Source: Pseudomonadota bacterium
GTDB taxonomy: Bacteria; Pseudomonadota; Alphaproteobacteria; Rhodospirillales; Magnetospirillaceae
Assembly: GCA_023437865.1 (NCBI GenBank)
Contig: JAEZFE010000407.1
Coordinates: forward strand, 1-5,520
Direction: 5' to 3'
DNA: 5,520 bases
The notes beneath the pieces are model-generated. The model made no database searches. It saw nothing but the letters and a program-made list of their open reading frames with translations, and was not told where the DNA came from. Positions 1 to 5,520 of the stretch are shown here, piece after piece. A program made the position numbers and the translations under genes. Position 1 is the stretch's first letter. Every line of letters starts with the position of its first letter.

Positions 1-347
1 GCTTCGATGGGGTGGTGGAAGCCGAAGCGCTTTGCGCCAATTCACTCGCCATTATCCGTGAATGCTTAGCCGAGATTCACAGGGTGCTGAAGCCTGGTGG
101 GTTGTTTTTCGGTCGCATGTTTGGCGACGAAACGACAGGTGCATACACGGGTGAGCAAATCGAGCCGGGAACATCTGCAAATCCGCTGACGGGGCCGTGC
201 GCGGGTTACGGCGTCATTCATTTCTTTAAGCAAACTGAGTTTGAGGAGCTGTTTTCTAAATTCGAGCTGGTTTCCATAGAAACCCTCTCCCGGACCGATA
301 AGGGGACGAAATTGTTTGAGTGGCTGGTTACCGCCCGGAAATTGTAA
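1..347 (+). CDS. SAM-dependent methyltransferase, C-terminal part (5' end outside window)
   Basis: The reading frame is open from the left edge (first full codon at 3) to the TAA at 345-347, giving about 115 residues of a longer protein. The visible part opens with FDGVVEAEALC, which fits the strand and helix after motif II of class I (Rossmann-fold) methyltransferases. A helix ending in EIHRVLKPGGLFFGRMFG follows; 'L.PGG' before a hydrophobic strand is the classic Methyltransf_11-type post-motif signature. The C-terminal segment (FKQTEFEELFSKFELVSIETLSRTDKGTKLFEWLVTARK) matches the usual closing helix and strands. The SAM-binding GxGxG motif would lie upstream and is not visible. The family role is methyl transfer from S-adenosylmethionine; the substrate is unknown. 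The next gene starts 3 bases after the stop, so the two are probably cotranscribed, and a sugar or glycolipid acceptor is plausible. A GTG at 12 could be read as a start but lies inside the conserved fold, so it is not the true start. Confidence 0.82.
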   Translation, partial: FDGVVEAEALCANSLAIIRECLAEIHRVLKPGGLFFGRMFGDETTGAYTGEQIEPGTSANPLTGPCAGYGVIHFFKQTEFEELFSKFELVSIETLSRTDKGTKLFEWLVTARKL

Positions 348-350
348 GTA

Positions 351-2207
351 ATGGATAACCTAAAGGAAGAGATACTTGATATTGAGGAGGCGCCATCGTG
401 GCTGAAGCCTTCTTATGTGCGCTTGATACTGGTGTCCCATGAGTGTCATCTTGCGGATCTTGATCCAAATGATCAACAATCCTTAGTAATCGTTACTGAT
501 TGGCTGTTGTGGCAAAAGTGCGTGCGGGAGCATCGCCACGCTTTGCACTTCGAGCATTTGTTGGGTGTCGGGCCGGGCCGATGGGCCGAGGTCCACACCC
601 ACATGCAGCAGAACTGTCAGTGGGTTTACGATGGAGGAGTGGACATCACCCTTTTCAAGGGCGTGTCACTAGGTATCGCGTTCGTTCGCGAAATATTCCT
701 TTTTTGTCATGCTTGCGAGCGTCTTTGGGTGGGGCTCGAGAGGCTGTGCCGGCAGTATCGTCCGCGCCAATTGGTGCTCCGGGATGTCCGCGGCGACCTT
801 GATCTAATCGAGGGGCGGACCAAACGGACCCTGGTGACCGCGCTTGCCGCCGAATTAAACATCGAGTTCCGGGACGAACTGGACGAAATCAAGCCGGGAA
901 ACCCCAGCTTCCCCAACCCTGCGATTTTGATGCCTACGGTCGAGGGGCGTCTGCGGGGTTTTGCGCGCCGGCTTTACGCGCGGGTGATCGACCGGGCGTC
1001 GCGGCTGGTGTGGCACTGGCGAGGCTGTCCGCCCAAGTTGCTGTTGCTGCTCGATGTCCCGCAGACGCTGGGTTTGTGCGATCATTTCCACGGTGACACC
1101 GTGGCACCGGTCATCAATGCGGGCGCATCGCCCAAATCCTGGAGCTTCCTCAGCGGGTTGTGGCGGCGTGGCGTGCTGCCCGTCGAGGTGCCCGAAGGCA
1201 ACCTGAACAAAGCCGATCGCGCCGCGCTAGACGCCATTATTGCCCGGCTCGAGACACTGTGGGCAGCGGTGCCGGCGGTCGATGTGATCGATGCCGCGCG
1301 CCGTGATTACGTGCGCGACCGCATTATCGCAAATGGCCGGTTGGAGGCCACGGCGCGGATGGTGCTCGGCTACGGCCGCCTGATGGACCGGCATAAGTTC
1401 GCGCGCGTGGTCGTGGGTGACGCAGATCTCAACCATGGGCGGGTGGCCGCATCCCTGGCGAAGCGTGTGGGCATTCCGGTCGACGAGATTTTCAACGGGA
1501 TTTTCCTGACCGATTGGCGCACTCCTAGCCGCTGTGGCGACGGCCGCAGTCCGCCAGTGGTCGACCGCGTGCTGGCCTGGGGTGACGCCGCCATCTCCTG
1601 GCTGACCGCGACGCAGACCTCAGCCGAGGTGGTGGTCACCGGTAATCCTACGGTTGACACGTTGGCGCCGCTCGCGCGGGGTTCGGCTTCTGGCAAGCGA
1701 GTCCTCATTCTTCCGCCCTATTCGATCGAGGTCGATCCCGCCGCCCTTACCGGGCGTGTTGGGCATCAATTGGTCGAGCTGGTGCGCATGCTGCTGGGCC
1801 ATGGTTACGAAGTGCGAATCAAAGTGCATCCCGGCCACGCCAACCCCCAGTGGTACCAACAGGTGGTGGCGATGTTTAGCCTGGATTGCCCGGTGTTCGG
1901 CCAGGGTTCAGTGCGCGGCCATCTGGAATGGGCTGACTTGGTGATCGGGCCCCCGACCACCGGAGCCATGGCCGAGTCCTTGGCCTGTGGCCGGCCCTAT
2001 TTTCCTTACGCAACAAGGCCGGGGGTAGCCAATTATGGGCACATGTCCTTCATGCCCATCTTCTTTTCTGCCAAAGAGGTCGAGCGGGCGCTCCACGATT
2101 GGCGGCCAGATTGCAGGGAAATTCTCACCCGGCTGTGCGCCACTGACGGTATCACCCCCGCTTCCGTGCGAATTTGGCAGGCTCTGGCCGGCAAGGCCAA
2201 CAACTGA
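351..2207 (+). CDS. Predicted GT-B-fold glycosyltransferase-like surface carbohydrate biosynthesis protein
   Basis: This encodes a complete 618-residue cytoplasmic protein with no signal peptide or clear membrane segment. I do not recognise a named gene. Residues ~45-180 look like a first Rossmann half (SLVIVTDWLLW, then RPRQLVLRDVRGDLD at 137-151). Strands at 228-236 (PPKLLLLLD) and 350-376 (FARVVVGDADLNHG then AKRVGIP) continue the acceptor domain. The C-terminal half resembles the donor domain of GT-B enzymes such as CDP-glycerol glycerophosphotransferases, LpxB and capsule synthesis proteins: RVLAWGDAA (406-414), VVVTGNPTVDTL (427-438), IKVHPGH (490-496, the K-x-HP motif) and ADLVIGPPTTGAMAESLACGRP (528-549). 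It would transfer a sugar or sugar-phosphate to a surface glycan; donor and acceptor are unknown. The ATG lies 3 bases after the methyltransferase stop and lacks a good SD, which suggests translational coupling. Codons before about base 720 are poorer in GC than the rest. Residues 61-84 hold six histidines, and C119 and C122 form a CxxC. The reading frame is certain; the fold is a motif-level inference. Confidence 0.8.
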   Translation: MDNLKEEILDIEEAPSWLKPSYVRLILVSHECHLADLDPNDQQSLVIVTDWLLWQKCVREHRHALHFEHLLGVGPGRWAEVHTHMQQNCQWVYDGGVDITLFKGVSLGIAFVREIFLFCHACERLWVGLERLCRQYRPRQLVLRDVRGDLDLIEGRTKRTLVTALAAELNIEFRDELDEIKPGNPSFPNPAILMPTVEGRLRGFARRLYARVIDRASRLVWHWRGCPPKLLLLLDVPQTLGLCDHFHGDTVAPVINAGASPKSWSFLSGLWRRGVLPVEVPEGNLNKADRAALDAIIARLETLWAAVPAVDVIDAARRDYVRDRIIANGRLEATARMVLGYGRLMDRHKFARVVVGDADLNHGRVAASLAKRVGIPVDEIFNGIFLTDWRTPSRCGDGRSPPVVDRVLAWGDAAISWLTATQTSAEVVVTGNPTVDTLAPLARGSASGKRVLILPPYSIEVDPAALTGRVGHQLVELVRMLLGHGYEVRIKVHPGHANPQWYQQVVAMFSLDCPVFGQGSVRGHLEWADLVIGPPTTGAMAESLACGRPYFPYATRPGVANYGHMSFMPIFFSAKEVERALHDWRPDCREILTRLCATDGITPASVRIWQALAGKANN

Positions 2208-2213
2208 AACCTG

Positions 2214-3443
2214 TCAGGCCCGGATCAAGGCGGCGTAGTTGGTTGCCATGCGCTGGGCGGTGAATAAGCGGAGATAGCGCGCATGTCCCTGGGCGCCCAG
2301 GCGTTGGCGCAAGGTGGCATCGCCCAACAATTGGGTCATGCGCTCTGCGTAGTGCTCGCAGTCATGCGGTGCCGCTAAGAAGCCCGCATGGTCAGGCTCC
2401 GCCGGGTTGCCGACCACTTCGGGGACGCCGCCGACCGTGGTCGCGAGTACTGGCACCGATTGTGCCATGGCCTCGACAAGGGTTAGGCCAAAGGACTCAA
2501 ACGTCTGTGATGCCACTACCAGCAGGTCCGCCGCCGCCATCAAGGCGGGAACATCGTCGCGGAAACCCAGCAGGTGAACCTTGCCCTCTAATCCGTACTG
2601 ACGGACTAGCGCGCGGACGCGCTGCCAATCATGTTCATAGCCAAAGCCGCAAATTACCAGCCGGGCATCGGGCAGCGCTGCGACGGTGTGGCTGAACGCT
2701 GTGAGCAGCATATCGTGGCCCTTGCGCGCTTCGTAGGTGCCGAGCATCAGTGCAAGCGGAGCATCGATGGCGATGCCCAGTTCGGTACGTATGTCGGAGG
2801 ACAAGGTCGTAGCCGGGGGCAGGATGCCGTTGAGGACATGGCGCACGGGCGCCTCGGCTGATGCGGCGGGGCGATTAGTAGGCAGCGACCGTGCACAAGC
2901 GTCGGAGACGGCGATGAAAGCGGCGGAGCAGCGTCCAACCCAGCGGTCCACCAGAGCCTCCATGGGCCGCTCCCACCAGCGCGGTGGATAGGCGAGATTG
3001 TGGAAGTTGTGTACTGCTTTGGGACGATGCTTGCGGATCGTGTTCCAGGCGATCGTGGCGGCCCGGCAGGAATCGCCGCCAGGATAGCCGCCGTTCACCA
3101 CCATGACCCGGTCGGGCGCAATCCGAGCCAGCAGGCGATGCATCCCGGCAATCTGCGCGGCCAGGGCGGCATAACGCGCCAGAGGCGATAGTACCTTGGC
3201 GAGTATCCGGCCACCCGGTAGGCGACCTAGCGGAATCAGCCAGCGCATGGCCAAAGGCAAGTCGTGGCCGATAATGGTGAGTGGGCGGCTCACACGGCGC
3301 CTAATGACGTCAAGACCTGGGTGGTCCTGGTTACAGATTAGTACAAGCTCGTCGGCTGCTGCGGGCCATGCTTCGACCAGGGTCACCAGGAAGCTGTCGA
3401 GGCCGCCACAATACGTGTTCTCGGTGACGAGGGCGATCTTCAC
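2214..3443 (-). CDS. Glycosyltransferase family 4 (GT-B fold, retaining)
   Basis: This is a 409-residue cytosolic or membrane-associated glycosyltransferase of normal GT4 length. It begins MKIALVTENTYCGGLDSFLVTLVEAW, the usual first strand plus glycine-rich loop. The linker signature FIAVSDACARS is at 176-186 and VLNGI at 203-207. The donor domain carries LMLGTYEARKGHD (232-244, with the R-K pair that contacts donor phosphates), LVICGFG (262-268), VHLLGFRDDVPALMAAADLLVVAS (289-312) and the E-x7-E motif ESFGLTLVE (E316, E324). VGGVPEVV (337-344) completes the nucleotide-sugar site. The family moves a sugar from an NDP-sugar to a lipid-linked or growing glycan with retention of configuration; the specific sugar cannot be read. 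The frame is open upstream to an ATG at 3554, but that would overlap the ABC gene and add 37 residues before the canonical strand. The GTG at 3443 is preferred because the SD-like GGGGG lies 7 bases upstream and homology-like sequence begins there. It follows the ABC exporter gene by 67 bases, probably in one operon. Confidence 0.9.
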   Translation of the reverse strand: MKIALVTENTYCGGLDSFLVTLVEAWPAAADELVLICNQDHPGLDVIRRRVSRPLTIIGHDLPLAMRWLIPLGRLPGGRILAKVLSPLARYAALAAQIAGMHRLLARIAPDRVMVVNGGYPGGDSCRAATIAWNTIRKHRPKAVHNFHNLAYPPRWWERPMEALVDRWVGRCSAAFIAVSDACARSLPTNRPAASAEAPVRHVLNGILPPATTLSSDIRTELGIAIDAPLALMLGTYEARKGHDMLLTAFSHTVAALPDARLVICGFGYEHDWQRVRALVRQYGLEGKVHLLGFRDDVPALMAAADLLVVASQTFESFGLTLVEAMAQSVPVLATTVGGVPEVVGNPAEPDHAGFLAAPHDCEHYAERMTQLLGDATLRQRLGAQGHARYLRLFTAQRMATNYAALIRA

Positions 3444-3457
3444 GCTGGTTCCCCCAG
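3444..3457 (-). promoter_or_regulatory. Ribosome binding site of the GT4 gene with a short flanking inverted repeat
   Basis: On the minus strand the sequence is CTGG-GGGAA-CCAG-C followed by GTG. The run of five Gs ends 7 bases before the GTG and is the only SD-like element near a start that avoids overlap with the upstream gene. A 4-bp stem (3445-3448 with 3454-3457) places GGGAA in the loop. The stem is short and may not be stable. Confidence 0.45.
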
Positions 3458-3510
3458 GGTTACGGCAAGCCCGCACTATCTGAAATGGTATAAGCCAACG
3501 CAAGTGGACA
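3444..3510 (-). other. 67-base intergenic spacer between ABC exporter and GT4 genes
   Basis: Apart from the GT4 ribosome binding site, the spacer has no strong terminator: no GC-rich stem followed by a T-run on the minus strand. A weak promoter-like pair (TTGCGT, 17 bases, GATAGT) can be drawn but matches consensus poorly. The absence of a terminator favours cotranscription of the two genes. Confidence 0.5.
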
Positions 3511-5313
3511 CTAGGAAATGTCAGCCAGGTCCACCATGCGGCGGAAGGCCGCATTATTAGTCACGAGTTCATCAAAGGTGCCGGCTCCCCTTAGGCGGCC
3601 CTGGTCAAAAAGGAAGATACGATCGCAATGGCGCACGGTGCTGAGCCGGTGCGCAACCAACAGTATGGTCTTGCGGCCGTGCAGCGCATCCAGGGCGTCG
3701 CCAATCTCCTTCTCCGTAGCGCTGTCCAGTGCCGATGTGGCCTCGTCCATGATAAGCAAGTCTGGATCATTGTAGAGCGCCCGCGCGATGCCGATGCGCT
3801 GGCGCTGGCCGCCCGACAGTCGCCCTCCCATCTCGCCCACAATGGTATCCACGCCCTGAGGCAGAGAAGCGACCAGTTGCTCCAGCTGGGCCTGGGCCAG
3901 TGCGGCGCGGAGACGCTCCTCGTCGATCTGTTTATCGGTCAAGCCGAAGGCCACGTTGCGACGCAAAGTGTCGTCAGTCAGGTAGATGGTTTGGGGCACA
4001 TAGCCGATGCGATCCTGCCACGCTCGATGATTGGCGGCAATGGGCAGGCCATCCGCCAGGATACGGCCCTCACTGGGGTCCAGCAGGCCCAGCGCGAGGT
4101 CGACCAGAGTGGACTTTCCTGCTCCTGAGGCGCCGACAAGGCCGACCGATTGACCGCGACGAATGGCGAGGGACACTTCGGCCAGCTGGGGGGTGTCAGT
4201 TCCAGAATATTGGAACGTCACCCCCTCGAACACCAGTTCGCGCCCGAGTGTCGGTTGGGCTGCCGCACGATGGGGCGGCTTCTGCCGCTCAAGGGCCGCC
4301 AGAGCGTCTATTTCCTCCAAGGTGGCGACCACCATGGGCATTCCGTACTGAAGATTGTTTGTTGCGGCCAGCAAGCGATTGAACGAGGGCACCAAGCGGA
4401 AAGAGGTAGCGGCGAACAGGCCGAGCACCGAAACAACGAAGGTCGATGAATGGCCTTGCGCGAGCAGCACCAGCGCCGCCACGACCAGGCCAGCGGCCAG
4501 CACCAACTCCAGCACTTGGCGCGGCAAGCCGCGCATTACTTCCTGTTCGGACTGATTGAGCCCACGCGCGTGTGCCACCTCGGCGAAGCGGTCGATGAAA
4601 TAGCTCTCGCGTCCCAGTAGCCGGACTTCCTTCGCTGCCCCGAGGCCCTCTTGGATACGGCGCTGGCTCGCCGCGTTCTGGTTAGCGAACTGCAAACCCA
4701 GTTTTCCCATACGCGGGGGAAAGTATCGATGGAACGTGAACGCAAGTGCGGCGATCAGAACCCCCAAAACCGCCATCACCATGGGGGCGGCTATGGTGAG
4801 CAAGATGCACAATGCGAGCAGAACCATTAGCTCGGCGATGATTTCCATGGCCGAATTGGTGACTACGCCGAGTACGGTGTCGGGATAAAGGCGGATGGCG
4901 TTTGACAGATCGGCACTGTTGCGGCGCAGTCGCCACCACCACGGCGCACGCATATAACCGGCCATCATGCGGACTGACAACAGTGCCTGCTGGCGGTACA
5001 CGAATCGGGTGCGCAGTTTCACAATTAAGAATTGTGAGACATTCTTGATGAGGATCAAACCGATGATGCCCATCCCTATCATCTGCAGGAAGGTGCCTGC
5101 GTCATTGCACCCGGTCAGGCGGCTCAGGCCCGCTAGCAAGGGTTGGCTTTGGATGAGACTGGGGTCGGCAATGAGTCCAATAAAGGGCAGTAGAGCACCA
5201 ACGCCAATGGACTCCATCAGCGAGTTTACCAATGCCAGGAGGGCTAGTCCTGCCAAACGGCGACGCTCGCCCGTGCTCATTAGCGTTAGCAGGCGGGCGA
5301 GTGTGCGCAGCAT
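3511..5313 (-). CDS. ABC exporter, fused permease and ATPase (MsbA/PglK-like, putative lipid-linked glycan flippase)
   Basis: This 600-residue protein is a typical half-transporter that works as a homodimer in the cytoplasmic membrane. The N-terminal membrane domain (about 1-340) has hydrophobic segments near 19-47, 78-98, 153-175, 178-195, 267-285 and 291-307. A coupling-helix-like stretch, GLGAAKEVRLLGRESYFIDRF, sits at 223-243. The ATPase domain (about 358-600) is intact: Walker A GASGAGKST 394-402, Q-loop YVPQTIYL with Q441, signature LSGGQRQRIGIARAL 499-513, Walker B LLIMDEATSALD 519-530 with E524, and H-loop H555 in LVAHRLSTV. All catalytic residues are present, so ATP-driven export should be functional. 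The N-terminus (MLRTLARLLTLMSTGERRRL) resembles PglK-type flippases, which translocate undecaprenyl-pyrophosphate oligosaccharides. The adjacent glycosyltransferase genes support that role, but lipid A or peptide export cannot be excluded. The ATG at 5313 is chosen for its SD, GGGAGG, 5 bases upstream; an internal ATG at codon 12 is less likely. Confidence 0.92.
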   Translation of the reverse strand: MLRTLARLLTLMSTGERRRLAGLALLALVNSLMESIGVGALLPFIGLIADPSLIQSQPLLAGLSRLTGCNDAGTFLQMIGMGIIGLILIKNVSQFLIVKLRTRFVYRQQALLSVRMMAGYMRAPWWWRLRRNSADLSNAIRLYPDTVLGVVTNSAMEIIAELMVLLALCILLTIAAPMVMAVLGVLIAALAFTFHRYFPPRMGKLGLQFANQNAASQRRIQEGLGAAKEVRLLGRESYFIDRFAEVAHARGLNQSEQEVMRGLPRQVLELVLAAGLVVAALVLLAQGHSSTFVVSVLGLFAATSFRLVPSFNRLLAATNNLQYGMPMVVATLEEIDALAALERQKPPHRAAAQPTLGRELVFEGVTFQYSGTDTPQLAEVSLAIRRGQSVGLVGASGAGKSTLVDLALGLLDPSEGRILADGLPIAANHRAWQDRIGYVPQTIYLTDDTLRRNVAFGLTDKQIDEERLRAALAQAQLEQLVASLPQGVDTIVGEMGGRLSGGQRQRIGIARALYNDPDLLIMDEATSALDSATEKEIGDALDALHGRKTILLVAHRLSTVRHCDRIFLFDQGRLRGAGTFDELVTNNAAFRRMVDLADIS

Positions 5314-5330
5314 GAATGCCTCCCAGGCAT
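5314..5330 (-). promoter_or_regulatory. Ribosome binding site of the ABC exporter gene, inside a small inverted repeat
   Basis: Read on the minus strand, the sequence is ATGCCT-GGG-AGGCAT-TC followed by the ATG start. GGGAGG (plus-strand 5319-5324) is a strong SD with a 5-base spacer and decides the start codon. The SD is split between the 3-base loop and the 3' arm of a perfect 6-bp inverted repeat (5316-5321 with 5325-5330). Such a hairpin could mask the site and reduce translation. That the site is an RBS is well supported; regulation through the hairpin is only inferred. Confidence 0.55.
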
Positions 5331-5382
5331 GCGGGTCGGGGCGAACCTAGCAAACCACCACCTTGGGGGCAACTCGCAGGCT

Positions 5383-5398
5383 TGCCGCGATGGCGGCA
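5383..5398. repeat. 6-bp GC-rich hairpin with 4-base loop
   Basis: TGCCGC (5383-5388), loop GATG, GCGGCA (5393-5398), extendable by one T-G wobble pair. It sits 70-85 bases upstream of the ABC exporter start codon. On the plus strand it is followed only by GTTTAT, and on the minus strand by AG then CCTGCG, so it does not qualify as an intrinsic terminator. It may be a leader structure or chance. Confidence 0.3.
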
Positions 5399-5415
5399 GT
5401 TTATGGCGTGATTGA

Positions 5416-5466
5416 GGTGCGCTCTTTCGCTGACAACTCTTCCACTCGGACGCGGGGAAGCGCACC
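5416..5466. repeat. 8-bp perfect inverted repeat, 35-base spacer
   Basis: GGTGCGCT (5416-5423) is matched exactly by its reverse complement AGCGCACC (5459-5466). Further pairing is possible inside the loop (CGC 5428-5430 with GCG 5452-5454), so an extended imperfect hairpin could form in either transcript. It lies about 100-150 bases upstream of the ABC exporter start, where an operator or leader structure would be expected. It has no T-run and so is not a terminator. A chance 8-bp match in GC-rich DNA is possible. Confidence 0.4.
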
Positions 5467-5520
5467 AGTTAAGGAACTCAAGTGCCCTGATTGCCGCTCG
5501 CCTACCCACCACTGTATAGT

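Larger units (their letters stand above)
5331..5520. other. Upstream leader / intergenic region, no firm gene
   Basis: This 190-base stretch precedes the minus-strand operon and must contain or lead to its promoter, unless another minus-strand gene lies just outside the window. I could not find a sigma-70 promoter with both boxes in good agreement on the minus strand. The stretch holds two inverted repeats, listed separately. On the plus strand one frame is open from 5351 past the right edge, with an ATG at 5390; its translation ends in a Cys/His cluster (CPDCRSPTHHC). It has no convincing SD and is too short to call as a gene. On the minus strand a frame also crosses the region, but its translation is rich in R, P, H and C and resembles no protein I know. 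Confidence 0.5.

Noticed and set aside
384..442. Strong SD-like GAGGAGG (384-390) followed after 7 bases by GTG (398).
   Set aside because: The GTG is out of frame with the 618-codon gene and reaches a TGA at 440-442 after only 14 codons. The GAGGAGG simply encodes Glu-Glu within the larger gene.
2185..2199. TGGCC-GGCAA-GGCCA hairpin near the end of the 618-codon gene as a terminator.
   Set aside because: The stem is only 5 bp, lies within the coding region before the stop, and is followed by CAACTGAAAC instead of a T-run.
3460..3510. Weak promoter-like boxes on the minus strand between the ABC and GT4 genes (TTGCGT, 17 bases, GATAGT).
   Set aside because: Agreement with the sigma-70 consensus is only 3/6 and 4/6, which is expected by chance. 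Cotranscription from upstream is the simpler reading.
3444..3554. N-terminal extension of the GT4 gene to an ATG at 3554.
   Set aside because: It would overlap the end of the ABC exporter gene by 44 bases and place 37 residues before the canonical first strand of the glycosyltransferase. The GTG at 3443 has an SD-like sequence.
3628..4449. Long plus-strand frames (166, 160 and 99 codons) opposite the ABC exporter ATPase domain.
   Set aside because: They lie antisense to a gene with all ABC motifs intact, show no domain-like sequence and are expected in GC-rich DNA.
5102..5512. 136-codon minus-strand frame overlapping the start of the ABC exporter gene.
   Set aside because: Most of its 3' part is a shadow of the exporter in another frame, and the 5' part has a composition typical of non-coding GC-rich DNA, with no recognisable motif.
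5491..5520. Plus-strand promoter-like pair TTGCCG, 18 bases, TATAGT at the right edge.
   Set aside because: The -35 box matches only 4 of 6 positions, the -10 box abuts the window end, and no downstream gene is visible to support it.

Overview
The window is a piece of a bacterial surface-polysaccharide (glycan) biosynthesis region. Every gene has bacterial form: short intergenic gaps, Shine-Dalgarno (SD)-like sites and ATG/GTG starts. By hand count, GC is about 52% in the first 700 bases and above 60% over much of the rest. A Gram-negative, probably proteobacterial, source is the best guess, but nothing in the sequence identifies a genus.

Layout. Two plus-strand genes occupy the left part: the 3' end of a SAM-dependent methyltransferase gene (cut by the window edge, ending at 347), then, after a 3-base gap, a complete 618-codon gene (351-2207) for a predicted GT-B-fold glycosyltransferase-like surface carbohydrate protein. 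Two minus-strand genes occupy the right part. A 600-residue fused permease/ATPase ABC exporter of the MsbA/PglK type (5313 down to 3511) is followed by a 409-residue family-4-type glycosyltransferase (3443 down to 2214). The two blocks converge, with only 6 bases between the opposing stop codons. The last ~200 bases (5314-5520) are the leader of the minus-strand block; they hold several inverted repeats and no firmly supported gene.

How the genes may work together (inference). The methyltransferase and the two glycosyltransferase-like enzymes would build or decorate a lipid-linked oligosaccharide at the cytoplasmic membrane. The ABC protein would move a lipid-linked glycan, or another amphipathic substrate, across that membrane. 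This matches O-antigen, exopolysaccharide or protein-glycosylation loci in general. The actual glycan cannot be read from the sequence.

The least conventional elements are the 618-residue protein, which has an unusual His/Cys-rich N-terminal third of lower GC, and the small hairpins that overlap the ribosome binding sites of both minus-strand genes. I saw no CRISPR array, insertion sequence, tRNA/rRNA gene or defence system, and no convincing evidence of an undescribed system.
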